A stretch of 64,000 nt of DNA from positions 1 through 64,000 of the forward strand of contig CACWPM010000004.1 of the NCBI GenBank assembly GCA_902762795.1, given 5' to 3'. The DNA comes from Fibrobacter succinogenes. GTDB lineage: Bacteria > Fibrobacterota > Fibrobacteria > Fibrobacterales > Fibrobacteraceae. The position numbers were made by a program, and so were the translations under genes. This document shows positions 27,003 to 34,794 of this stretch, piece by piece (positions within the stretch are counted from its first letter, which is position 1; each line of letters starts with the position of its first letter). The notes beneath the pieces are model-generated. The model was not told the origin of the DNA, ran no database searches, and worked only from the letters and a program-made list of their open reading frames with translations.

Positions 27003-27062
27003 TTTTCTCCCCCCATTTTCAAGTTTTCTCCCTACATTTTTGCTTTATGGGGGGGGAGAAAA
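27003..27062. repeat. Inverted repeat with an eight-G tract
   Basis: TTTTCTCCCCCC (27003-27014) is matched by GGGGGGAGAAAA ending at 27062, with about 34 bases between. The right arm contains a run of eight G (27049-27056). It lies between the NERD gene's 3' end and the FISUMP operon start. Confidence 0.55.
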
Positions 27063-28196
27063 TCAATTTATCTTATGAAATTTCTGAGAGACCTTTTCGC
27101 GATGAGCCTTTTTCTGTTCTTCCGTCAATAAAGTACAAGGCAATAATTTTTTACACCACAAATCAATTGTTTCTGCATTGTAAAGCACTTTTTCAGACAT
27201 CATTTTCTTAACCAAATCCGTTTCCAAATTATAAACTTCATAAATTGACATAAACGAAGTATTTTCAGGAACCGCTTTTAGCTTTGACTTCAAACCAAAA
27301 ACTATAATACTGAAAACTCGAAACTGAAATTTATCAAGTTGCAGAAAGTCACACAACGCATTTATATGGCCTTCATTCTGCATAATCGGATTAGGAAAGA
27401 AATCCTTTTCACTATTTGACTTGAACCGCTGCCACTGAGGGTGGTTTTCATCCCCATAAACGGAACCAGACACATTTTTACTTTCAAAAACATAAACACC
27501 CGTTTCGTGCAAAAGCAAAACATCAATTTCAGAATAGCCTTCACTCACCGGCACATAAACATTCCGCAAAATTTTGTAATGACGAGCATCAAATTGACAA
27601 GCAGCCCAAACCGCTTTGCTTACTTCATCCTCCCCGACTTTACCCGCAATTTCTGCAGCTGTAGGAATTTGACGCACAACACCATCATACGTTGCAGGAT
27701 AAACATGAAACGGGTCCCTTATCGCAGGTGTTATCTCGGATTGTGAATTATTTTGTCTAAGTATAGAATCCCTTTTAATTTCATTTTTTTCATAAGAAGC
27801 ATTATTATGTGAAATTAAATTTTTTCTTTTATCGAAAGTTTTAATTTCACTAGGATAATCTTCACCTCTGCTTTGTCTGACTATAAATACGATTGCAGCA
27901 ATTAAAACAACAACTAAACCGGCAACCGTAAAAAAAGCACTATGAGCTTTGACAAAATCAATAATCACCAAAACCAAGCCAATCAAGAATATTGTTCCAC
28001 AGCCATACGCCAACATTTCCGGTTTCTTTTGTGCCATGGATAAACCGATAGATATTATCGTTCCAAAAATTAAAAGCGGAATGAAAATAGAAGTAAAGCT
28101 GCTAAGAAACGCCGACGACATTTGCGAAACCATAGCGTTATTATCAGCAAATGCACTTGTCAACAACAAGGCTATAAAAAGAACAATATTCTTCAT
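27063..28196 (-). CDS. Membrane protein with a NERD (nuclease-related) domain
   Basis: The 377-residue protein has a signal-like first helix and two or three further membrane helices up to about residue 110, then a charged linker. From about 185 a NERD domain follows: AGKVGEDEVSKAVW, then YSEIDVLLLHETGVYVFESKN, which holds the D and ExK residues of the PD-(D/E)XK-like fold, and FPNPIMQNEGHI. NERD proteins are predicted nucleases of unclear role, sometimes linked to plasmids or defence. No obvious partner gene is present. The region just upstream of the start carries a GGATCC-type repeat remnant. Confidence 0.8.
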   Translation of the reverse strand: MKNIVLFIALLLTSAFADNNAMVSQMSSAFLSSFTSIFIPLLIFGTIISIGLSMAQKKPEMLAYGCGTIFLIGLVLVIIDFVKAHSAFFTVAGLVVVLIAAIVFIVRQSRGEDYPSEIKTFDKRKNLISHNNASYEKNEIKRDSILRQNNSQSEITPAIRDPFHVYPATYDGVVRQIPTAAEIAGKVGEDEVSKAVWAACQFDARHYKILRNVYVPVSEGYSEIDVLLLHETGVYVFESKNVSGSVYGDENHPQWQRFKSNSEKDFFPNPIMQNEGHINALCDFLQLDKFQFRVFSIIVFGLKSKLKAVPENTSFMSIYEVYNLETDLVKKMMSEKVLYNAETIDLWCKKLLPCTLLTEEQKKAHREKVSQKFHKIN

Positions 28197-28258
28197 TAAT
28201 CAATCTCATGCTTTGCATTCCAGGGTCAGAATGACGGGCACGAAGTCAGGATAACACG

Positions 28259-29371
28259 CTATTCAGTCATTTCTTTGGATTCTTCGTAAGACGGACGATC
28301 GTCTTCGTAATCTTTAAGAGTCTTGTCTCCTGGCACAACGATAAGGCCAAGCGTCACCGGTTCGCCCTTCAAGTTGATGTAGGCTTCCAGATAAAGTGTT
28401 GTGGAGAGGCGGATGAGGCGAAGGTCCATCATGGTGCCGCCCTTGTGGATGCTCATCGGATCGCGATTGAAAAACAGGAATTTCTTGTTGATGTATTCAA
28501 AGCGGTCTTTTTCGTAATTAATCGACCATTCCGTATCGCCATCGTTTTCTTGACGGTAAATGCAGCGGTCATTGTCGATATCGCATTCGAAGCTGGCGCT
28601 TTCCTGGTAGCGTTTATTCCATTCGCGACTGAAAGCACACGACTGCACGCGGGAACCGCCATTGCGTTGTTTGTTCAGCTGGTCATTAATAACAACGTAG
28701 TCCATTTTCAAGTTTTTGACTTGATTGTAGACATTCATGAGAATGATATATGCTTCAATGTCTTTCGGGCACTTGCCGGTGAGGTTTACGTCTTCGTGGG
28801 CCTTCAAGAGAGTTTGTTGCAAATCGACATCGATAGCGTCCGGGATTTCGCTTTTCTTGATTTTATCAAGTGTTTCCTTGGGCGGTACATGAATAATCTT
28901 GTCGCCCTTCTTGATAGCATAACCGAGCTGGTCGCGCACATAGTCCAAGCACTGTTGCACGTGAATATGAACCGTATTGGAACCCGCCGAAACAAAGTCC
29001 GCACCGATACGAACATTCCATTCGTCTGCCGTATTCTTCGCCGCCTTATCGAGCTCGCAGAACGGTTCTTCGCGAGTACCGTCCACGAAAATCAAGCTGA
29101 CGTGGAGCTTTGTCACAAGAGATTCTTCTTTGTTGATGGCACTGCCCAGGCTCCAAAAATTCGGATTCAAGCGGAGAACTTCGGCAAAAGCCTTGTCGCC
29201 ATCGAACGCGGGCAAAAGCGAATCGTTACGTGCATTTTTCTCTTGCAAAAGTTCCGAATAAGACGTCTTGACATCCATATTGTCAAACGAATTACGGGCA
29301 ACAGCCGAGAATGCCGAAGTCGCCAAAAACGAGCAAAGGACCACAACGGACGTACATAATTTTGAAAACAT
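28259..29371 (-). CDS. Exported protein of unknown function
   Basis: The protein has about 370 residues and a clear signal peptide (LCTSVVVLCSFLATSAFSA). The mature part is mixed alpha/beta with scattered Cys residues (CELDKA, VQQCLDYV, CAFSREW, FECDIDNDRCIY) and no recognised domain. ATG 29371 has AGGAGAGGG upstream. It begins 10 bases after the ABC permease stop codon and is probably its operon partner, yet it does not look like a metal-binding solute receptor. Confidence 0.65.
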   Translation of the reverse strand: MFSKLCTSVVVLCSFLATSAFSAVARNSFDNMDVKTSYSELLQEKNARNDSLLPAFDGDKAFAEVLRLNPNFWSLGSAINKEESLVTKLHVSLIFVDGTREEPFCELDKAAKNTADEWNVRIGADFVSAGSNTVHIHVQQCLDYVRDQLGYAIKKGDKIIHVPPKETLDKIKKSEIPDAIDVDLQQTLLKAHEDVNLTGKCPKDIEAYIILMNVYNQVKNLKMDYVVINDQLNKQRNGGSRVQSCAFSREWNKRYQESASFECDIDNDRCIYRQENDGDTEWSINYEKDRFEYINKKFLFFNRDPMSIHKGGTMMDLRLIRLSTTLYLEAYINLKGEPVTLGLIVVPGDKTLKDYEDDRPSYEESKEMTE

Positions 29372-29381
29372 TTTCCCTCTC

Positions 29382-30188
29382 CTATTTTTTAACAATTTTT
29401 TTAACAGCAAAGTTAAGCAAATAAAGAACGACGCCTCCTGCGATAATCGTAGGCCCGACGACAAAATTCAACTGGCATGCCACCAGAAGCCCAAGCACCA
29501 CAAGTACAAGCGACACAATAACAGAAATCAACATCATCTGAAGCAAATTCTTGGCATAGCATTCCGCAATATACGCAGGTATAGTGAGGAGCGCAATCAC
29601 GAGAATCATGCCCACCGCCTGCACGGCTATCACGACCGTAAGCGCGATGAGCGCAATCAAGAGCATGTAGTAGTTCAACACGGGAATGCCACGGACACGT
29701 GCAAATTCCGGGTCGTACGAAATCGAAAGGAAATTGCGGTAGCAGACAGAAACCGATGCCAAAATGAAAACAAGCAAGCCACCCATCCACCAGAGAAGTT
29801 CCGTCGGCACAGTCAAAAGGCTACCGAACAAGAAGCTCATCATCTCGCCACTGTAACCGGGCGTCAAGTCCGTCAAAATCACACCCAGCGCCATGCCTGC
29901 GGCCCAGATTATCCCGATGAACGTATCAGCATGTTTGCGGTCGCGCCATGTAAGGGTTCCCATGAGCATAGCACAGGCAAGCGCAAAGCCAAGCGCACCA
30001 AGCATCGGCGAAAAGCCAATGAAGCAAGCAAGCCCAACCCCGCCAAACGAAGCGTGCGCCACACCGCCCGAAAGAGCCGTCAAGCGGTTCACGACGACAT
30101 AAGTTCCCATAACACCGCAAGCAATGGCAACAAGAACCGCCGCGATGAGAGCATTCTGCATAAAATCCATGGAAAGCAAGTCGAGCAT
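29382..30188 (-). CDS. Metal ABC transporter permease (ZnuB/MntB family)
   Basis: The 268-residue integral membrane protein has about eight hydrophobic helices. It starts MLDLLSMDFMQNALIAA, as in the family, and contains NRLTALSGGVAHASFGGVG and the conserved loop near SYDPEFARVRGIPV. The family imports zinc, manganese or iron; the metal cannot be read from the permease. The ATP-binding and solute-binding subunits are not adjacent, which is unusual. The start codon touches a heptad AGG array and has no clear ribosome site. Confidence 0.88.
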   Translation of the reverse strand: MLDLLSMDFMQNALIAAVLVAIACGVMGTYVVVNRLTALSGGVAHASFGGVGLACFIGFSPMLGALGFALACAMLMGTLTWRDRKHADTFIGIIWAAGMALGVILTDLTPGYSGEMMSFLFGSLLTVPTELLWWMGGLLVFILASVSVCYRNFLSISYDPEFARVRGIPVLNYYMLLIALIALTVVIAVQAVGMILVIALLTIPAYIAECYAKNLLQMMLISVIVSLVLVVLGLLVACQLNFVVGPTIIAGGVVLYLLNFAVKKIVKK

Positions 30189-30229
30189 TTTTAGGTAGTA
30201 GGTAGTAGGTTTTAGGGATTAGGGATTAG
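30188..30229. repeat. Heptad AGG array
   Basis: GGTAGTA, GGTAGTA, GGTTTTA, GGGATTA, GGGATTA follow one another between the permease start and the 3' end of the HAD gene. The last units overlap the end of that reading frame. Confidence 0.6.
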
Positions 30230-30910
30230 TTTCTCTTTTAAATTTAGCAAATGCGGGATGTGAAAATCCACCCAACCGGGCGCTTGGATGTTCGGATTCA
30301 CAAGAACAGTCGTCCAACCGCGTTCATGAGCGGGTTCCAAATTGCGCAGCGAATCTTCGAGCAATACGATTTGCGACATTTCTGGCGAATCTCGATCCAA
30401 GACGCCCCGCGCCACAAGCCATTTTTCAATTTTATCGTATGCGCTCACGTGAGGTTTGCCAACCCAATCCATGAGCTTGAGGTCAAAAACATCCTCAATC
30501 GCAGTATCGAGCTGCATGTGTGCCATGCCGGCGCGGCTCCAGTCCCCTCGCCCATTCGTAAACACAAAACGATGCCCCACAAGCGACTTCAGGAGTTCGA
30601 GTTTTTCAGGCGAAACCTTAGGATAAACTAAGTACTCCGGTTCGTGGATGAAGTCAAAGAAATCGTCGGGAGCTGTCCCATTCATGGCCATGAGTCCCGA
30701 AAGAGTCGTACCAAAACGATGCAGATAATCCTTGCGGATTTCGGTGGCACTTTCAAACGTACCGCCAACAGTCTTTTGGACAAATTCAGCTATGCGGTGG
30801 TCCAATGAATTTAGAACAAAGCGTTCTTCTTCGCCATATAGCGTAAGGTCGTAATCGAATAGCCAAATTTTCGAAACGTCGTTTTTGATGCCGATATCCA
30901 GAGCACTCAC
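30212..30910 (-). CDS. HAD hydrolase, pyrimidine 5'-nucleotidase-like
   Basis: The protein has about 232 residues. HAD motifs are FDYDLTLYG (nucleophile and acid Asp), VFTNGRG, the Lys of WVGKPHVS, and LLEDSLRNL. The cap arrangement fits the SDT1/PynA-like pyrimidine 5'-nucleotidase group, which dephosphorylates UMP or CMP-type substrates. GTG 30910 has AGAGG upstream and follows the dgt stop codon by 13 bases, suggesting a nucleotide-turnover pair with dgt. The C-terminus overlaps a heptad array. Confidence 0.82.
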   Translation of the reverse strand: MSALDIGIKNDVSKIWLFDYDLTLYGEEERFVLNSLDHRIAEFVQKTVGGTFESATEIRKDYLHRFGTTLSGLMAMNGTAPDDFFDFIHEPEYLVYPKVSPEKLELLKSLVGHRFVFTNGRGDWSRAGMAHMQLDTAIEDVFDLKLMDWVGKPHVSAYDKIEKWLVARGVLDRDSPEMSQIVLLEDSLRNLEPAHERGWTTVLVNPNIQAPGWVDFHIPHLLNLKEKLIPNP

Positions 30911-30923
30911 GGAACAAGACCTC

Positions 30924-32231
30924 TTAATAGCCCATCGCAAGCCCGCCTATTTGACGAGCGAGGTATGTGGCATAATTGTCCGTCATGCCGCTCACAAAGT
31001 CGAGCACCTGGTGGTATGCTTCGGCGGTCGTCACACTTTGGCCTATCTTAGCTTGTCCAATCAAACGCACGATTCGGTTGGCCCGGTACGAATTGCGACC
31101 GTTTTGACGATAATCGTAAACGCCGTTGATAAACGCATCGAGCACCGTGCTGAGCGTCGTGTAGCTACCGACTTCGAGTTCCGTCTTGCGGCGGTCCGGG
31201 TAAATGCGTTCCACGCCCAGGCGCTTTGCAATGCGGATGCCTTCCATCGTATCGGAACGGGAAAGGTCAATCAAGTGCTTGTCAAGCGAACCTTCCATAA
31301 TGCGGTCGTAATGCTTCACGAAAAGCACCGCCACGTCATCAATCAAATTCTGGATAGCGCGCCCGCGAATGCTGCTGAGGAAGTCCCTGAAGTTCTGACC
31401 GTTTTCTTCGAACTCGCGGTCAATATCCACTTCCGGCCCACACAAGAAACTGAACATGTTGCGCACGTCGCCGAACGTCAAAATACCAAGTTCAATCGCA
31501 TCTTCAACATCAAGGATGGAATAGCAGATATCGTCTGCCGCTTCCATCAAGTACACCAGCGGATGGCGAGCCCACACGCCGTTTTCAATTTCAGGGATGC
31601 CAAGAATTTCCGCCGTTTCTCGATAAAGTTCTGCTTCGGTGCGGAACAAGCTCGTCGGGCAACCGTAAAAAGCAAGTCGCGGGTACTTGATCATCGAGCC
31701 AATCGTCGCATACGTAAGGCGCATACCGCCATCGAGGAAGTGGTATTCCAGCTTGCTCAAAATGCGGTGGCCTTGAGCATTACCGTCAAAGTTTTCGAAG
31801 TCCGCAATTTCCTTGTCGCTCAGTTCAGACATCGGCGCAGAACGGCGGTTCTTGCGGAACCATTCACGGATAGCGGCTTCGCCGGCGTGACCAAACGGCG
31901 GATTTCCAATATCGTGAGCGAGGCACGCCGACTGCACAATCGTTCCGAACTGGTATTCGTTCACGTACTTCGGCAAATGCTTTTTAATCAGGTGATACAC
32001 CGTAATCGCAAGGCTACGGCCAACACTCGAAACTTCGAGGCTATGTGTGAGGCGGCTGTGAACGTGGTCATTCACCGAGAACGGGTGAACCTGAGTCTTG
32101 CGGCCTAAGCGACGGAATGCCGTAGAAAAAACGATGCGATCGTAATCGCGATGGAAGTCAGAGCGGTTCGGGTCCGGATCGGCCGGGTGTCCGTAACGAG
32201 TCGCAGAAAGAAGCGTATCCCATTGTAGCAT
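30924..32231 (-). CDS. dgt: Deoxyguanosinetriphosphate triphosphohydrolase-like protein
   Basis: The 435-residue HD-domain enzyme releases tripolyphosphate from dNTPs. Metal ligands are visible as His63 (RLTHSLEVS), His106-Asp107 (LAHDIGNPPFGH) and later LVYLMEAADDICYSILDVEDA. The start DYDRIVFSTAFRRLGRKTQV is typical for the family. Whether it prefers dGTP or needs dNTP activation, as the Thermus type does, cannot be told. It is followed by the HAD nucleotidase. Confidence 0.93.
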   Translation of the reverse strand: MLQWDTLLSATRYGHPADPDPNRSDFHRDYDRIVFSTAFRRLGRKTQVHPFSVNDHVHSRLTHSLEVSSVGRSLAITVYHLIKKHLPKYVNEYQFGTIVQSACLAHDIGNPPFGHAGEAAIREWFRKNRRSAPMSELSDKEIADFENFDGNAQGHRILSKLEYHFLDGGMRLTYATIGSMIKYPRLAFYGCPTSLFRTEAELYRETAEILGIPEIENGVWARHPLVYLMEAADDICYSILDVEDAIELGILTFGDVRNMFSFLCGPEVDIDREFEENGQNFRDFLSSIRGRAIQNLIDDVAVLFVKHYDRIMEGSLDKHLIDLSRSDTMEGIRIAKRLGVERIYPDRRKTELEVGSYTTLSTVLDAFINGVYDYRQNGRNSYRANRIVRLIGQAKIGQSVTTAEAYHQVLDFVSGMTDNYATYLARQIGGLAMGY

Positions 32232-32257
32232 GGGTCAAATTTAGCATAAGGCGAGAG

Positions 32258-32415
32258 GCGCGACAACTGTGCATAGCACAACCGGCATGACCGAGCCGAG
32301 CTAAAAGCACGCGAAGCGTGACAATATAGTTATTAGTAGGAAGTAGACAGTGGGCAGCGTTTAGCGACTAGGATGAGTCACGACAACTGTGCATAGCACA
32401 ACTGGCATGACCGAG
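32258..32415. repeat. Two copies of the GCATGACCGAG hairpin repeat
   Basis: At 32258-32296 and 32377-32415, GACAAC, then TGTGC-ATA-GCACA, then AACnGGCATGACCGAG. The two copies share the same stem; copies elsewhere (101-140, 35578-35613, 41553-41588) keep the flanks but change the stem. Confidence 0.7.
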
Positions 32416-32437
32416 ATAAGATTGCAATCATCTTTTT

Positions 32438-32833
32438 TTATTTAGTTACAAAAGCGATAAAAGCTACAATAAAACCGCTAAAGGTAAGACCGGCAAGCAA
32501 AATTAAAGCCACCATCATCCACTTGATATACTTTGCAAGGCGCACCATCATGGAATTTTGGTCTTTCGTAAATTGCTGATAAACGTTGAGAGCGGCCATC
32601 AAGGTAAATCCCACATCGTCAAGCCATCCGAAGAGCGGAACAAAATCAGGAACGGCGTCCACTAGAGACATGTCGTACACTACCGCAAGCATGGCGATGA
32701 CCACAGACAGCGCTTTCCATACAACAGGCGCACCGTTTTGGACTTCTTTCGCACTAGATTCTTCGCGGCTAGAGGCATGTCCCATGTCGTTCATGTCGTG
32801 AACTTCAACATCGTCATAAATTTTATTAGCCAT
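32438..32833 (-). CDS. DUF1232 (YkvA-like) membrane protein
   Basis: The 131-residue protein has a charged N-terminal 40 residues, then a DUF1232 core (VDAVPDFVPLFGWLDDVGF, a helix-Pro-helix signature) between hydrophobic segments, and a final membrane helix (about 105-130). The family's function is unknown. It stands alone between repeat copies and a 370-base gap. Confidence 0.8.
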   Translation of the reverse strand: MANKIYDDVEVHDMNDMGHASSREESSAKEVQNGAPVVWKALSVVIAMLAVVYDMSLVDAVPDFVPLFGWLDDVGFTLMAALNVYQQFTKDQNSMMVRLAKYIKWMMVALILLAGLTFSGFIVAFIAFVTK

Positions 32834-33201
32834 TCAAAAACACATCCACATTAAATAGTTATTTAGAAAATAACAAAAATTTTCACAGTCATAGCAATCT
32901 CTTTTTAAAGATACGCAAATACAAAAAAGATTACCGATTTCTCGATAATCTTCATTAAAGTTTCTGCTATGCAAAACCCAGAACGTTGGATAAAAATGCA
33001 AATCTCTGTCATGCCCATAAAATACAAGCGTATTCTGTACTGTATGGATCCTCCTAGCGGAGGATGACTGTAGACGCGAGCCTCCGTAGCTACAGTTTCC
33101 AGAGCCATACGGATAAAACATCTTTCGTTTCCACAAAAGGGCAAAGCCCCAAGTGTTGTATATCTCGTCTGTAGCTGCTTGCAGCGTTCCTTCGTCTACA
33201 A
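32834..33201. repeat. Intergenic region with two hairpin-repeat types
   Basis: No gene is seen. At 33044-33068 TGGATCCTCC-TAGC-GGAGGATGAC is a GGATCC/GGATGAC element with a perfect seven-base stem. At 33162-33201 TCTCGTCTGTA, then GCTGC-TT-GCAGC, then GTTCCTTCGTCTACAATTAC is a third copy of the TCGTCTGTA family, ending at the DUF1846 stop codon. Confidence 0.6.
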
Positions 33202-34686
33202 TTACCCGTGGTAGAGCTTGCTCGTCTGATAATTCGGTTCCGACGTAAGGTTCACACCGAGGCGACGGAACACGCCTACATCGACCTGCGAGAGGATTAC
33301 GCTGGAATGGACTTCGCTATGGCGGAGTTCCGGGAGCTTTTCAAGAGCAATCTTCGCATTGTAATCCGTCAAGGCGCAAACAGAGAGGGCCACCAAAACT
33401 TCGTCCATGTGGAGGCGCGGGTTGTTGTGGCCGAGCTGCTTTGTCTTGAGGTTCTGAATCGGTTCAATCACCATCGGCGAGAGCAAACGCACTTCGTCAG
33501 GAATCTTCGCAAGGTGCTTCAACGCGTCGAGCAACGCTGCAGAAGAAGCGCCGAGGAGCGAGGAAGTCTTGCCCGTGATAATCGTGCCATCGTTCAGTTC
33601 AATCGCGACCGCAGGCCCGTTCGTCTCTTCAGCCTTGGCAACTGCGGCAACAGCCACCTTGCGATCCGTCGCACTGATGTGGGCCTGTTCCATCACAAGT
33701 TCGAGCTTATAGACCTGATCCTTTTCGGCATTGCCCTTGCGGACTTGGCACAAAGTATTGTAGTAGCGACGGATGATTTCAGCATTGGCAGCTTCGCAAA
33801 CAGCGGCATCATCAATGATGCAGTTACCCGCCATGTTCACGCCCATATCCGTCGGACTCTTGTACGGAGATTCGCCCAAAATGCGCGTGAAGAGCGCGTT
33901 CAACACCGGGAAAATTTCCACGTCACGGTTGTAATTGATAGTTGTCTTGCCGTAAGCTTCCAAGTGGAACGGGTCGATCATGTTCACGTCATTCAAGTCG
34001 GCGGTTGCCGCTTCGTACGCGAGATTCACCGGATGCTTGAGCGGGATGTTCCAAATCGGGAACGTTTCGAACTTGGCATAGCCCGCCTTGACTCCACGCT
34101 TATTTTCATGATAAATTTGCGAGAGGCAAACAGCCATCTTTCCACTTCCCGGCCCCGGAGCAGTCACCACCACAAGTTCACGAGAAGTCTCAACAAATTC
34201 ATTTTTTCCGTAACCATCATCGCTCACGACCAGAGGAATATTGCTCGGATACTCCGCAATCGGATAATGACGATAGACCCTAAGGCCTAAACCTTCAAGC
34301 TTTTTCTGGTAAGCGACAGCACTCGGCTGCTCTTGCCAACGTGTCAAAACAACGCTACTCACGTAAAGTCCATAACCGCGGAAAGCGTCGATCAAGCGTA
34401 AAACGTCCTGATCATAAGTGATTCCAAGGTCGCCACGGACCTTGTTCTTTTCGATGTCGCCAGCGTTGATAGCGATAATGACTTCGGCCTTGTCCTTGAT
34501 CTTTTCGAGCATACGGATTTTAGAGTCGGGAGCAAAGCCAGGCAAGACACGACTTGCATGATGGTCATCGAATAATTTTCCGCCAAATTCGAGATAAAGT
34601 TTTCCACCAAATTTAGAGATACGTTCTCGAATTTTTTCAGATTGAGTTTTCAGATAAGCTTCGTTATCAAAACCAACTTTAAACAT
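33202..34686 (-). CDS. DUF1846 domain-containing protein
   Basis: The 494-residue protein matches the DUF1846 family over its full length. It starts GFDNEAYLKTQSEKIRERI, has YLEFGGKLFDDHHASRVLPGF, a Gly-rich VTAPGPGSGKMAVCLSQ that resembles a nucleotide loop, and a C-terminal LNDGTIITGKTSSLLGASSA. Structures of family members are known, but the reaction is not established. It is monocistronic and divergent from the flavoprotein gene at 34795. Confidence 0.9.
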   Translation of the reverse strand: MFKVGFDNEAYLKTQSEKIRERISKFGGKLYLEFGGKLFDDHHASRVLPGFAPDSKIRMLEKIKDKAEVIIAINAGDIEKNKVRGDLGITYDQDVLRLIDAFRGYGLYVSSVVLTRWQEQPSAVAYQKKLEGLGLRVYRHYPIAEYPSNIPLVVSDDGYGKNEFVETSRELVVVTAPGPGSGKMAVCLSQIYHENKRGVKAGYAKFETFPIWNIPLKHPVNLAYEAATADLNDVNMIDPFHLEAYGKTTINYNRDVEIFPVLNALFTRILGESPYKSPTDMGVNMAGNCIIDDAAVCEAANAEIIRRYYNTLCQVRKGNAEKDQVYKLELVMEQAHISATDRKVAVAAVAKAEETNGPAVAIELNDGTIITGKTSSLLGASSAALLDALKHLAKIPDEVRLLSPMVIEPIQNLKTKQLGHNNPRLHMDEVLVALSVCALTDYNAKIALEKLPELRHSEVHSSVILSQVDVGVFRRLGVNLTSEPNYQTSKLYHG

Positions 34687-34794
34687 ATATCAAATACCAT
34701 TTTTAGAGTTTTTTACAAAAATAAAAAAACATAAACCACCATCTCAAGTCCAAAAAAATATTTTTTTGCCATATTTCTAAATTTGGGGCATAAG

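Noticed and set aside
32834-33144. Two overlapping minus-strand open frames of 79-100 codons
   Set aside because: They run through hairpin repeats, have no ribosome site, and show no coding-like composition.
34687-34782. Promoter pair between the DUF1846 and flavoprotein genes
   Set aside because: The gap is uniformly AT-rich and several -10-like words occur. No single pair could be preferred.
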